Part shown: in pieces, positions 27,422-35,469 of the stretch
Layout of the letters: the number at the start of each line of letters is the position of its first letter
Position numbering within the stretch: the first letter of the stretch is position 1
Source: Flavobacterium selenitireducens
GTDB lineage: Bacteria; Bacteroidota; Bacteroidia; Flavobacteriales; Flavobacteriaceae
Assembly (NCBI RefSeq): GCF_014748335.1
Contig: NZ_JAAVIY010000007.1
Location: 62,001 to 126,000, forward strand
Length of the DNA stretch: 64,000 nt
Direction of reading: 5' to 3'
The notes under the pieces: model-generated
The model's input: only the letters and a program-made list of their open reading frames with translations
What the model was told of the DNA's origin: nothing
Database searches by the model: none
Position numbers and translations under genes: made by a program

Positions 27422-29983
27422 TTAGAAAGGATAGTTGATCCCGATATTTAGCACTGAGTTCGAGAAATTGTACTTGCGGAACCATCGGCTGCCTTCGTAC
27501 ACGGCAGGGTCGTAGGTCTTGAATCCGATGTCGAGCCTTACCACGAAAAAATTGAAGTCGTAGCGCAGTCCGAAACCGGAACCTACGGCGATATCTTCGA
27601 GCGACTTCAGGCCTTCGAACGTGTAGCGTGTATCTTCTACGTTGTCGAACGCATTCCAGATGTTTCCGACGTCGACGAAAATCGCGCTGTGCAAATCCCC
27701 GAAAAGGTTGAACCGAAATTCTGTCGAGAAGGCCAGTTTCATGTTCGCTTCGTTGAAATCGTTGATTCCTCCTGACGATCCCGGGCCAAGCGAATACGAT
27801 TGCCAGCCTCGGTTGTCGTTCGAACCTCCACCGAAATAGCTTCGCGAGAACGGAACGCTTTTCGAATTCCCGTACGGAACGGCCAATCCGGCGAAAGCCC
27901 GCATCGCCAACACCTTTTTGCGGCGCAGATCCCAATGCTTGATGTATTCGAACTCGCCTTTGAGGTATTGGGAATATTCGATGTCGAATATGGTGTTGTT
28001 CCCGTTTTGGTTTTCGAGTTGCTTCGACAAACGCGCGATAAGCGACAGGAAATTCCCCGCCGATTCCACTTTTGTCCGAAACGTATAGAACGTATTGTCC
28101 TGCAAATCGGTCTTCGTGGTTTTGGAATAACTGTAATTCGTGGCGAAAATCAGGTTGTTTTCGGTAAGTCGCTTGCGCCGCTCTTCAATACTCCTGACGG
28201 TGCGCAAATCCTGGGGCGTCAACGGGATCGCGTCGCTTTCGCCCAAAGCGTCGGTGATGAACTGGTTCGTACCCGAATCGATGGCGAGATTGCCGCTGGT
28301 ATTGAAATAAGTTGGATTGCTCGTGTCGAGATAATCCTGTGCGATGTCGTTCAGCGCGCCGTAAGAAGACGAATACACGTTGAAATAATTCTCGGGATTG
28401 AGGTTCTTGACGTATTGGATGTTGAATAAGTCGAATCGGGACGAATAAAAACGTTTAGGCGACCAGGTGTAACTGAAAGCGCCCGTGAAATTTTCCTTGT
28501 CAAGCCCGATGTTGCGCTGTTTGGCATAACCGAGGCTCATCGTCGTAACCGGAATCATGTTCTTCGGGATGATTTTTTCGGTTTTTAACGGGAACACGAT
28601 GCGCGGGAAACTGAGTTTCATATCGGCTCCGTATTCGGACACGTTGAAAAACGTATCATTAGGGTTGGCCAAATCCTTTGATGAGCCGATGTTTCCGCGC
28701 GCGGCGATCTCCAAGGTCTCGGCTCCGTTGAAAACGTTTCGTATCGTGACCGAAGTCGTACCCTGAATCCCGAAATCCTGAATGTTGGAGTGGGTCACGT
28801 CGAGGCTGTAGCCGAAGCTGTATTTCTTCCTCGGAACCAGATAAATATTGGCGATAAGCGAATTTCCGATCGAATCCTTTGGATCGACCTCGTACTGTAT
28901 CGACGGATAATTGAACACGCGAAGGTTGCTCAGGTAGCGCGAAGTGACCGTCGTCCGGATATCTGAAAACAAATTGCCTTTATTGATAAAAACCGCATCG
29001 GTAATGGCTTTCGGACGGTATTTGAGTTTATCGGTCGCATACAAATTGAAGCCGTTATACGTCACGCTGTCGTTTTTCGCAGGTTTGATCTTGCTTCCGG
29101 TGGCATCTGTGTAGATATTGACTTCGGAAATCCTGTATTGGCGGAACGGCGTCGTCTTCGTCGAATCGTTTTCTCGATATGTGTAATCGTCGATGATCAT
29201 GTTGCTGTGCGCCTTGTGTCCGGTGTCGACCGTGTCGATGTCGAACTTGACGTAATTCGCCTGGAAATGATAAATACCGTTGTTTCGGTAAAGAGACGTC
29301 ACGCGCGCCTTCTCCAAATCGAAATCCTGGCCGTTGAATTGTTTCCCGGAAATCAATGCGGATTTGTCTTTCGTGGCCTGGAACATGGAATCGAGAACAG
29401 GCGTCGAAATTTGTTGCGTAAGCGAATCGAGCAGGTATGGTTTGCCGGTGTCGACCGTGTACGTGACGCGTGATTTTTTGTAAGCGACGGAATCTATTTT
29501 CGAATAAATTTTGGCATTGAAGAAACCTTTGTTGAAATAATGCCCTTTAAGGCGGAGGCGCGACTTCCTGATCGAGGTCGTATCGATGATCACGGGCGCT
29601 TCCCCGATGCGTTTCAACATTTGGTGGAAACCGTAATAGTAAAAGGATTTGCCCAATCGGTTGACTTGTTTCTTGGAAAGCAATTTAGCCAGCCGCTCGT
29701 ATTTTTTTGGGTTCCTGGTGAATTTTGCACGGTAGCTTGAATCCGGGTTCGGGTTGGCCAGGTTGTAGAGATTGAGTCGAAGCCGGTAGCGTAAAAGTTC
29801 GGAATTTGGCTTTTGGTGCATCAAATTCTCGAGTTCTTCGGTATTCTGTTTTTTGCCGTTGACGACGAACTCGTTCTTGGTGAGCAGGTTTTTGCTTTTC
29901 GGAACGCGTTTCACCGAATTACAACCCGTCAACAGTAATCCGAAAAGGACAATAAACACTATTTTTGCTGGCAGGCTTTTCAA
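27422..29983 (-). CDS. tamL: TamL-type outer-membrane lipoprotein of the BamA/TamA (Omp85) family
   Basis: An 853-residue protein with a lipoprotein signal (LLLTG-Cys21), an N-terminal periplasmic region with POTRA-like segments (about residues 30-400) and a C-terminal bacterial surface antigen (Omp85) barrel ending in a hydrophobic aromatic strand (NIGINYPF). The barrel has the GGSNDNRGW segment, the Omp85 lid-loop signature equivalent. Lipid-modified TamA homologues are a Bacteroidota trait and are thought to work with TamB in outer-membrane assembly; no tamB is seen here. It diverges from a TrmH-type methyltransferase, a pairing I recall from other Flavobacteria. Confidence 0.9.
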   Translation of the reverse strand: MKSLPAKIVFIVLFGLLLTGCNSVKRVPKSKNLLTKNEFVVNGKKQNTEELENLMHQKPNSELLRYRLRLNLYNLANPNPDSSYRAKFTRNPKKYERLAKLLSKKQVNRLGKSFYYYGFHQMLKRIGEAPVIIDTTSIRKSRLRLKGHYFNKGFFNAKIYSKIDSVAYKKSRVTYTVDTGKPYLLDSLTQQISTPVLDSMFQATKDKSALISGKQFNGQDFDLEKARVTSLYRNNGIYHFQANYVKFDIDTVDTGHKAHSNMIIDDYTYRENDSTKTTPFRQYRISEVNIYTDATGSKIKPAKNDSVTYNGFNLYATDKLKYRPKAITDAVFINKGNLFSDIRTTVTSRYLSNLRVFNYPSIQYEVDPKDSIGNSLIANIYLVPRKKYSFGYSLDVTHSNIQDFGIQGTTSVTIRNVFNGAETLEIAARGNIGSSKDLANPNDTFFNVSEYGADMKLSFPRIVFPLKTEKIIPKNMIPVTTMSLGYAKQRNIGLDKENFTGAFSYTWSPKRFYSSRFDLFNIQYVKNLNPENYFNVYSSSYGALNDIAQDYLDTSNPTYFNTSGNLAIDSGTNQFITDALGESDAIPLTPQDLRTVRSIEERRKRLTENNLIFATNYSYSKTTKTDLQDNTFYTFRTKVESAGNFLSLIARLSKQLENQNGNNTIFDIEYSQYLKGEFEYIKHWDLRRKKVLAMRAFAGLAVPYGNSKSVPFSRSYFGGGSNDNRGWQSYSLGPGSSGGINDFNEANMKLAFSTEFRFNLFGDLHSAIFVDVGNIWNAFDNVEDTRYTFEGLKSLEDIAVGSGFGLRYDFNFFVVRLDIGFKTYDPAVYEGSRWFRKYNFSNSVLNIGINYPF

Positions 29984-30003
29984 AGGGTAGGCATATTTGA
30001 CTT

Positions 30004-30037
30004 CAAAAATACAGATTTATGGTCAGTAAAAACCAAA
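30004..30037 (-). promoter_or_regulatory. Promoter of tamL overlapping the start of the methyltransferase gene
   Basis: Minus strand: TTTG (30034-30037), 22 bases, TATTTTTG (30004-30011). The start site would be near 29997. The -33 element lies inside the first codons of the divergent gene that starts at 30019. Confidence 0.55.
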
Positions 30038-30753
30038 TAAAGCGAATAACGGGGCTTCACCAAAAAAAGTATCGTCAACAGGAAGGATTGTTTCTTGCCG
30101 AAGGCGCAAAGGTGATATCGGAATTGCTGGAGTCTGACTTTGAACTCGAGCATCTTTTTGAAACCGAGCCGCTTTTCCCGGAGATCGCCGATGCCCGGAA
30201 AACATCCGCTACGGCATCCGACCTCAAAAAAATGACCACGCTTTCGACGGCGAACAATTGCCTGGCCGTTTTTCATATCCCGAATCCGAAACCGATCGAC
30301 AAAACCGGGATTATCGTGGCGCTCGACGATATTCGCGATCCGGGAAATCTCGGCACGATCGTGCGTCTTTGCGATTGGTTTGGCATTTCTGAAGTCGTCT
30401 GTTCCAGGGAAACGGCAGAACTCTACAACCCGAAAGTCGTACAGGCGACGATGGGTTCGCTCACGCGTGTCAACGTTTCCTATCTTGATTTGCCGGAATT
30501 TTTGTCTAACGCTGAACTCCCGGTTTTCGGAACGTTCATGGACGGGGACGATATTTACTCGGAAGCGCTTCCCCAAAACGGGATTATCGTGATGGGCAAC
30601 GAAGCCAACGGGATTTCACGAGAAGTAGAAACGTTGGTAAACAAAAGAATTTCGATCCCGCGGTTCGGCAATCTGCAAAAAACCGAGAGCCTGAACGTGG
30701 CCACGGCAACGGCTATCGTGTTGAGTGAGTTCCGGAGGACCCGAAATGGTTGA
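30019..30753 (+). CDS. TrmH/SpoU-family RNA methyltransferase
   Basis: SPOUT-class 2'-O-methyltransferase acting on rRNA or tRNA. The 244-residue protein has an N-terminal substrate-binding domain of the L30e-like type (about residues 1-90) and a SpoU domain with motif 1 DDIRDPGNLGTIVRLCDW, motif 2 IVMGNEANGIS and motif 3 IPRFG..ESLNVATATAIVL, which forms the trefoil knot that binds S-adenosylmethionine. The target base cannot be told from sequence. The gene starts 35 bases from the divergent tamL start. Confidence 0.94.
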   Translation: MVSKNQIKRITGLHQKKYRQQEGLFLAEGAKVISELLESDFELEHLFETEPLFPEIADARKTSATASDLKKMTTLSTANNCLAVFHIPNPKPIDKTGIIVALDDIRDPGNLGTIVRLCDWFGISEVVCSRETAELYNPKVVQATMGSLTRVNVSYLDLPEFLSNAELPVFGTFMDGDDIYSEALPQNGIIVMGNEANGISREVETLVNKRISIPRFGNLQKTESLNVATATAIVLSEFRRTRNG

Positions 30754-30989
30754 GTTGCGGTTGCCGGATTTCAGTTGCCGCATCGAGACCGACGCTTGTT
30801 ACTTCGCCGTTTAAACCGGGGCCGAATCTGAAAGACATGTGATCAAACGATTTTCTCTGATCGAATCGCGGATTAGCGCGATATAAACGGGCGATGGACC
30901 ATTCGGAGACGCCATTTTTTCGGTTCAGATGTTAATTGTGAAAAATTACAGTTTTTCTGTATCGGATATTACGGCGTTTTGCTGAGCTT

Positions 30990-31022
30990 AGATATAACAT
31001 ATTTTGAAAATATGTTATATCT
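30990..31022. repeat. Perfect 16-bp inverted repeat with a single central base
   Basis: AGATATAACATATTTT (30990-31005), one G, then AAAATATGTTATATCT (31007-31022). All 16 positions pair. With a one-base centre it cannot form an ordinary hairpin loop without opening several pairs, so it looks more like a dimeric protein-binding site or a cruciform element than a terminator. Confidence 0.8.
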
Positions 31023-31077
31023 GGGAAAACATCCCGCGACTTAGCCCAAAATCCCATCAACTTTCACCTCATGCGCC

Positions 31078-31106
31078 AAAAAAAAAACTCCGAACTCATC
31101 GGAGAA
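31078..31106 (-). terminator. Terminator after porT
   Basis: CTCCG and CGGAG pair around a seven-base loop, followed on the minus strand by nine or more T, about 70 bases past the porT stop codon. Confidence 0.6.
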
Positions 31107-31172
31107 TTATCCAAACCGTATGCTGTGCGCGAGCGATACAAATGGTTAGTTTTTTTCGCCCGGTTACGCAAT

Positions 31173-31880
31173 TTAATGGAAGGTAAAATTGATGAACACC
31201 GCCCTGGTCTTCATTGACGTTACGTTGCCCGTCCAAGGACTGTTCGGGTCGGCATCCGGAATGATTTCGTTGTCCATGCCGAAAACGCCGCGAATCGAGG
31301 GTGAAAACTTGAAATATTCAAAGTAAAGGTCGACGCCAAAGCCAAGTTCGTAGTTGTTCGTCCACTGTTTCATCCGGAAACGCTGTTGAGTGTTGTCGTC
31401 CCTCGATTTGAAGTTACTCGAAAGGTTAAGCGTCCGCGATACTCCGCCGGTTAAATAAGGTCGGATATTGCCCGTGCGCATCGAAGAAAACTTGAGCAAC
31501 AGCGGGAAGTGAATGTATGTCGAGCGCACTTCGCGTTTGGCGTTCAGCGGATCGTCCTCAAACCCTACGAAATTCAAGTCGCGTTGCGTGTAATAAAGTC
31601 CTGGCTCAAAACGCAGGTCGATAAATTCGTGAAGTCTTAGGTTTCCGACCAAACCAACATTGAAACCCGTGGTTTTGTCAACCTGGATATCTTGCCCTGG
31701 ATTTTCATAATCGAACTTGAAGTCGTAAATGTTGAATCCGAGGAAATAGCCCCAATGCACGCGTTGTTTGTCGAAATTCTCGAGGTTGACGATCGGGTCG
31801 CGCCCGAACATTTTTGTCGGACCTTGACCGAAACTCTGAATGGCGAAAAGGGCAAAAACTAAGACGATGATCTTCTTCAT
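31173..31880 (-). CDS. porT: Type IX secretion system protein PorT/SprT
   Basis: Outer-membrane beta-barrel protein needed for type IX secretion and gliding in Bacteroidota. From the ATG at 31880 (MKKIIVLVF) it is 235 residues with a signal peptide ending near SFGQ (residue 19) and alternating amphipathic strands typical of the PorT family, including GYFLGFNIYDFKF, FIDLRFEPGLYYTQRDL and the C-terminal aromatic strand. Thirteen upstream in-frame residues overlap the end of ubiE and were excluded. The ubiE-porT order is the one known for sprT in Flavobacterium. A type IX cargo protease is encoded at 52806-56069. Confidence 0.88.
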   Translation of the reverse strand: MKKIIVLVFALFAIQSFGQGPTKMFGRDPIVNLENFDKQRVHWGYFLGFNIYDFKFDYENPGQDIQVDKTTGFNVGLVGNLRLHEFIDLRFEPGLYYTQRDLNFVGFEDDPLNAKREVRSTYIHFPLLLKFSSMRTGNIRPYLTGGVSRTLNLSSNFKSRDDNTQQRFRMKQWTNNYELGFGVDLYFEYFKFSPSIRGVFGMDNEIIPDADPNSPWTGNVTSMKTRAVFINFTFH

Positions 31881-31881
31881 G

Positions 31882-32619
31882 CTATTTTTTGAAAGCGACG
31901 TAAATGGTGGCGACGCCAAAAGTCTGAGGCAACGCTCGCACGTCTATAAACCCAATTTTACGCAAAATATTGTTTAGTTCTTCGCCGAAAGGGAACACCG
32001 ACATCGATTCGGACAAATATCCGTAGGCCGACCGGTCTTTCGAGAACAATTTGCCGATTGTAGGCAGTATGAATTTATTGTAGAACGTATAACCTTGTTT
32101 GAACGGGAATTTCTTCGGGTTCGACGATTCCAGGATCACGAAAATCCCTCCTGGTTTCAACACCCGCAAAATTTCCGACAAGCCTTTTTCCAACGTCTCG
32201 AAATTGCGCACGCCAAAACCGACCGTAACGGCGTCAAAGGAATCGTTCTCAAACGGAAGGTTTTCGGAATCGCCCTGAACCAATTCGATGCGGCCGTTGA
32301 GTTTTCTCTCGGCAACTTTTTTGCGTCCGACTTCCAGCATGCCTTCGCTGAGATCAAGGCCTACAATGCGTTTGGCTTTGGTTTCGGACATCAGGATCGC
32401 GAGGTCACCGGTTCCCGTTGCAATATCGAGGATGGTTTCGGGATTCGTATCGGAAACCAATTGAAGCACTTTCTTGCGCCACTTGATATCGATCCCGAAC
32501 GAGATCACGCGGTTCAATCCGTCGTAATTGCCGGAAATGTTGTCGAACATTTGCGTGACCTGCTCTTTTTTCCCGAGAGCGGAATCTTTATATGGCGTAA
32601 CTTTTTGAGGCTGTTTCAT
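31882..32619 (-). CDS. ubiE: Demethylmenaquinone methyltransferase
   Basis: SAM-dependent C-methyltransferase (UbiE/MenG), the last step of menaquinone synthesis. The 245-residue protein has the motif [14 protein letters not shown] (about residues 64-76), acidic GLDLSEGML and the two family signatures YDGLNRVIS with the following WRKK and RVLKPGG. Bacteroidota use menaquinone, so the menaquinone role is favoured. The stop is one base before the porT ATG, so the two are cotranscribed. TATCTTTG at 32628-32635 (minus strand) may be the -7 element. Confidence 0.95.
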   Translation of the reverse strand: MKQPQKVTPYKDSALGKKEQVTQMFDNISGNYDGLNRVISFGIDIKWRKKVLQLVSDTNPETILDIATGTGDLAILMSETKAKRIVGLDLSEGMLEVGRKKVAERKLNGRIELVQGDSENLPFENDSFDAVTVGFGVRNFETLEKGLSEILRVLKPGGIFVILESSNPKKFPFKQGYTFYNKFILPTIGKLFSKDRSAYGYLSESMSVFPFGEELNNILRKIGFIDVRALPQTFGVATIYVAFKK

Positions 32620-32627
32620 AATCGGGG

Positions 32628-32635
32628 CAAAGATA
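32628..32635 (-). promoter_or_regulatory. Possible -7 element of ubiE-porT
   Basis: TATCTTTG on the minus strand fits TAnnTTTG, nine bases before the ubiE ATG; no matching -33 TTG is visible. The leader would be very short. Confidence 0.35.
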
Positions 32636-32670
32636 GGAAAAGGGTTAGTGTTTGAAGGTCGAAGTTAAAA

Positions 32671-32859
32671 GTTTAAAGTTTAAGGTTTAAAGTTTGAAGT
32701 TTAAGGTTTAAAGTTTAAGGTTTAAAGTTTAAAGTTTAGGATTTGAAGTTTAAAGTTTGAGGTTTAGGTTTGAAGTTTAAGGATTAAAGTTTGAGGTTTG
32801 TGCTGGGTCAACTACAGCGGAGGTTTTGGGTGGGCAACTTTGAACTTTAAACTTTAAAC
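32671..32859. repeat. GTTTAAA/G heptamer tract with inverted end
   Basis: From 32671 to 32800 the sequence is a run of about 18 seven-base words close to GTTTAAA, GTTTAAG or GTTTGAA. After about 35 unrelated bases the inverse, AACTTTGAACTTTAAACTTTAAAC, appears at 32836-32859. The tract lies between divergent genes and has no coding potential. It makes up most of the 342-base gap 32620-32961. Confidence 0.85.
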
Positions 32860-32961
32860 AAAAAAACCCGCCTCCCTAAAATCAGGGATATAAAAAATTT
32901 CACGCATTAACGGGATTGTGGTAACCGATCGGTATGAAGACCTTTACAAAAAATAATACCG

Positions 32962-33288
32962 ATGGAAAACATGTTATCGAGAACCTTCTTCGCTGAACTT
33001 AAATGGATCTGCCTTGCACTGGCCCTTTCATTAGTTCTTGTGGACAGCCTGAATAACGGCTTTCTTTCCTTGTTTTCAGGGATCGAGGCCAATCATACGT
33101 TCTTAGGGTTAAATTTGTTTTTGGAAATTTTAGTTTTTTTCGTCCTTAGTATCTTTGTGGTATTTGGTATTAAGGGCTTTCTTGAGAGATTCTCTCAAAA
33201 ATCCGCGAATGTGATTCTTTTGCTTACGGGCCTTAGTCTCGCCATCGCGGTTTTCATTTTAAGTTATCAGATACTGTTCCAGGAATAG
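32962..33288 (+). CDS. Small membrane protein, unknown function
   Basis: A 108-residue protein that I do not recognise. It has three hydrophobic helices (about residues 14-30, 50-70 and 82-105) separated by short polar loops with GIEANHTFLG and ERFSQKSAN. It starts with a good ATG, has its own terminator at 33324-33353, and stands alone between a repeat tract and the convergent folA. The A/T-richer composition differs from neighbouring genes. The gene looks real but its function is open. Confidence 0.65.
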   Translation: MENMLSRTFFAELKWICLALALSLVLVDSLNNGFLSLFSGIEANHTFLGLNLFLEILVFFVLSIFVVFGIKGFLERFSQKSANVILLLTGLSLAIAVFILSYQILFQE

Positions 33289-33323
33289 GCGAAGATTTCT
33301 CAATAACATTTCCACCGGACAAG

Positions 33324-33353
33324 AAACATCTGCTCAAGCGGATGTTTTTTTTT
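33324..33353 (+). terminator. Terminator after the small membrane gene
   Basis: AACATCTGC and GCGGATGTT pair (one G-U) around a TCAA loop, followed by nine T. Confidence 0.85.
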
Positions 33354-33354
33354 G

Positions 33355-33837
33355 CTATTTCCGAACGTAGGTTTCGTAAGTGAAATCAAAAGCATGTCTT
33401 TCGTCCTTAGGATGATGGTCCGATTCCTGAAGGTCCCAATCTGCATCGGAGAAATCCGGGAAATACGCGTCTGCTTCAAGCGAAGTGTGGACGCGTGTCA
33501 GTTCTATTTTGTCAGCCAGCGACAGGGCAAGCGCATAAATCTCACCTCCGCCTATCACGTAAATTTCTTCGCTTTTCGGGCAAACCTTGAGCGCTTCTTC
33601 CAAACTCCCGACGACGATGCAATTGTCTGCCCGGTAATCCGGCTGTCGCGTAATAATTACATGTACACGGTTGGGAAGCGGCTTGGGAAAACTCTCGAAC
33701 GTCTTGCGCCCCATTATAATGTAATGTCCCGTCGTGAGCGCCTTGAAGCGTTTAAAATCGTCCGGAAGATGCCACAGCAATTGGTTGTCTTTACCCAAGG
33801 CATTGTTTTCGGCGGCAGCGGCGATAAGCGTGATCAT
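33355..33837 (-). CDS. folA: Dihydrofolate reductase
   Basis: Reduces dihydrofolate with NADPH, regenerating the tetrahydrofolate consumed by thymidylate synthase (encoded at 37601-38425). The 160-residue length is typical. Motifs: MITLIAAAAENNALGKDNQLLWHLPDD with the substrate-binding acidic residue, IIMGRKTFES, and VIGGGEIYA for NADPH. The promoter just upstream has both elements. It converges on the small membrane gene, whose terminator abuts the folA stop codon. Confidence 0.97.
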   Translation of the reverse strand: MITLIAAAAENNALGKDNQLLWHLPDDFKRFKALTTGHYIIMGRKTFESFPKPLPNRVHVIITRQPDYRADNCIVVGSLEEALKVCPKSEEIYVIGGGEIYALALSLADKIELTRVHTSLEADAYFPDFSDADWDLQESDHHPKDERHAFDFTYETYVRK

Positions 33838-33855
33838 AAGGCGATTTTTGTGGTT

Positions 33856-33886
33856 TAAAGATACGGCATCGGCTCAAAATTGCAAA
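33856..33886 (-). promoter_or_regulatory. Promoter of folA
   Basis: Minus strand: TTTG (33883-33886), 19 bases, TATCTTTA (33856-33863). The -7 element differs from TAnnTTTG only at the last base. It lies 19 bases before the folA ATG. Confidence 0.5.
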
Positions 33887-34074
33887 CGCGCATTTATCGG
33901 ATAAAAATATGAAATCGATTTCCTGATTCGGATCTTGTAATTTTCCGCTTCCGATTTGAAAAAAACGGTTTCAAAATCAATCGCGTATGAATTTATCGCA
34001 AAACGATCGTCGGGCGCGAAACCTGCTTTAAAAACACTTTCCTTTGTGTCGATAACGCTAACAATGAATCAATT

Positions 34075-34371
34075 ATGCCTATCAAGAAACGGTTTGCCAA
34101 GACAAAGCCGGTTTGCAAAGTGACGTTTTCGATAGAGGCGAAAGACGCTCAAACGGCGTCGGTCGCAGGTGATTTCAACGGTTGGGATGCGAACGCCGGA
34201 TTGTTGACCAAACAAAAGAACGGCGTGTTCAAAGGTGTTTTCGATCTTCCGAAAGACGCATCGTTTGAATTCCGATATGTCGTCGACGGTAATTATCGCA
34301 ACGAGCCCGAAGCCGACGCTTTCCGCCACAACGACTTCGCCGGAACCAACAACAGTGTGCTCAATACATAA
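34075..34371 (+). CDS. Small glycogen-binding-like (CBM48/isoamylase N-terminal) protein
   Basis: A 98-residue protein made almost entirely of one early-set (E-set) beta-sandwich domain like that of isoamylases and AMPK beta subunits. Visible hallmarks are VAGDFNGWD (about residues 30-38), the FEFRYVVDG strand and the C-terminal F-AGTNNSVL segment. The first 12 residues are very basic. Such stand-alone domains are common in Bacteroidota and may bind glycogen or another alpha-glucan or act as an adaptor; no glycogen gene is nearby. It converges on the DoxX-type gene 34408-34803. Confidence 0.85.
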   Translation: MPIKKRFAKTKPVCKVTFSIEAKDAQTASVAGDFNGWDANAGLLTKQKNGVFKGVFDLPKDASFEFRYVVDGNYRNEPEADAFRHNDFAGTNNSVLNT

Positions 34372-34396
34372 AAAAATCGCCTTTTCGGAGCCGATT
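34371..34396 (-). terminator. Possible terminator after the DoxX-type gene
   Basis: On the minus strand AATCG and CGATT can pair around a GC-rich loop, followed by six or seven T. The stem is only five pairs, so this is moderate evidence. Confidence 0.45.
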
Positions 34397-34407
34397 CTCA
34401 GTTAGGA

Positions 34408-34803
34408 TTATTTTCTGGTAAACAAAACTTTATACCGGTCGCGGTAGGCGTAAATCAGGAACAGATTCCCGATGAATAACAGCGCGGCCATTGCGATGGT
34501 TTCCGGGGCCAGGAACGCGTGGAACAGGAATGCGTTCACCGATATCGGCAGGATCACGAGATTGGCCAGGGCAACATATGATCGCGTCACGAAAAAGATT
34601 CCGCAAAGCAATTCCAATACTTTTACGAGCGGCATAAGGTAAACCGTGGCTTCCGCTCCGGCATTCCATTTCATCACGGCGTCAGACATTCCGTCGGTGC
34701 TCGGAGGCGGAATCACGCCAAACATAAAAAGGAAATACGTCACCGAGGCGAACAATAGGATCAGTCCGACAAGCACGGATACGACAATAGTGGCAATTCT
34801 CAT
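34408..34803 (-). CDS. DoxX-like membrane protein
   Basis: A 131-residue membrane protein with four hydrophobic helices (about residues 5-30, 52-72, 78-98 and 103-122). The PLVKVLELLCGI segment in the second helix and the general layout match the DoxX/SURF4-like superfamily. DoxX proteins are associated with thiol stress or quinone chemistry in some bacteria, but a function is not established here. It is the last gene of a three-gene group with a 69-residue protein and another DoxX-like protein. Confidence 0.75.
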   Translation of the reverse strand: MRIATIVVSVLVGLILLFASVTYFLFMFGVIPPPSTDGMSDAVMKWNAGAEATVYLMPLVKVLELLCGIFFVTRSYVALANLVILPISVNAFLFHAFLAPETIAMAALLFIGNLFLIYAYRDRYKVLFTRK

Positions 34804-34840
34804 AATTTAGTGGATTGGTTAAACGATTGGTCATCCGAAT

Positions 34841-35050
34841 TTACGCTAAAATTTCGCATTCGAAACCATGCGCTTGCATGCAGGATATCACGGCACTAAC
34901 TTCAAGTATAGCCGATTCGACCCGCAACACCTTGTCGCAATCCTCCAAATCGAACGTGATCGAGGAAGCCGGGGCGTAATCCCGAAGACGCGCGATCATG
35001 GCTTCGGCCTGAGCCGGTTCGGTGACGTCCGTTCTGAAAATCTCTACCAT
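34841..35050 (-). CDS. Small soluble protein, possibly HMA-like fold
   Basis: A 69-residue protein, starting MVEIFRTDV, with a predicted alternating beta-alpha-beta-beta-alpha-beta pattern: strand 2-8, helix 12-26, strand 30-36 and 42-46, helix 50-62, strand 63-68. This resembles heavy-metal-associated domains, but the CxxC metal motif is missing; the cysteines present are in EDCDK, ISCMQ and FECEI. It lies one base from the DoxX-like gene upstream and 37 bases from the one downstream, so it is probably cotranscribed with both. Function unknown. Confidence 0.7.
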   Translation of the reverse strand: MVEIFRTDVTEPAQAEAMIARLRDYAPASSITFDLEDCDKVLRVESAILEVSAVISCMQAHGFECEILA

Positions 35051-35051
35051 T

Positions 35052-35426
35052 TCAGGCTGGCCTGGCGGCGTTCAATTTATGGAAGCTGTTGTACGACAAC
35101 GCCAGGATGACGAGCCATATCAACGGGAAAATCGCGAAAAATCCGAATCCGTCCACGCAAAAATGGCTGATTGACGCAAACAGGAAATCGAATGCGAAAC
35201 CGGCGTAGGCCCATTCCTTAACGCGCTTCGGAAATTGTGGGACAATAAGGATCAGGCAACCGGCGATCTTGAAAATTACCAGCGCCGTACCAAAATATTC
35301 GGGATAGCCCAAATGTCGTATGCCTTCTTTCGCCATTTCGGTATGAGACGTGAACGCAGGGATTACGCCTTCGAAAATGGCGATGAGCGCGGTCGTGACC
35401 CAAAATATAATTCTGAGCGTTTTCAT
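35052..35426 (-). CDS. DoxX-like membrane protein (second)
   Basis: A 124-residue protein with four hydrophobic helices (about residues 5-20, 46-63, 70-88 and 95-113). The GTALVIFKIAGCLILIVPQFPKRVKEWAYAG region is typical of the DoxX_2 family, as is the following FDFLFASISH. It starts the group that includes the 69-residue protein and the other DoxX-like protein. Only a membrane-protein function can be stated; a redox-related role is a family-level guess. Confidence 0.8.
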   Translation of the reverse strand: MKTLRIIFWVTTALIAIFEGVIPAFTSHTEMAKEGIRHLGYPEYFGTALVIFKIAGCLILIVPQFPKRVKEWAYAGFAFDFLFASISHFCVDGFGFFAIFPLIWLVILALSYNSFHKLNAARPA

Positions 35427-35469
35427 GCTAATACGATTTTAGTTAATGATTTATGGTTCGAAATCCAGA

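Larger units (their letters stand above)
30754..31172. other. Gene-free region between the TrmH gene and porT
   Basis: About 419 bases without a convincing gene; the one open frame (31004-31186) has no coding character. It holds the 33-base perfect inverted repeat at 30990-31022 and the porT terminator at 31078-31106. Confidence 0.5.

Noticed and set aside
27375..27935. N-terminal extension of the aldolase frame by 187 codons
   Set aside because: It is antisense to tamL, has no aldolase-like sequence and lies upstream of the likely promoter; MAHNIKPG is the normal family N-terminus.
30990..31022. Reading the 33-base palindrome as a transcription terminator
   Set aside because: There is only one central base and no T tract after either arm; the real porT terminator is at 31078-31106.
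31004..31186. Small plus-strand open frame of 60 codons between the TrmH gene and porT
   Set aside because: It begins inside the palindrome, runs through a terminator hairpin and an A tract, and shows no coding pattern.
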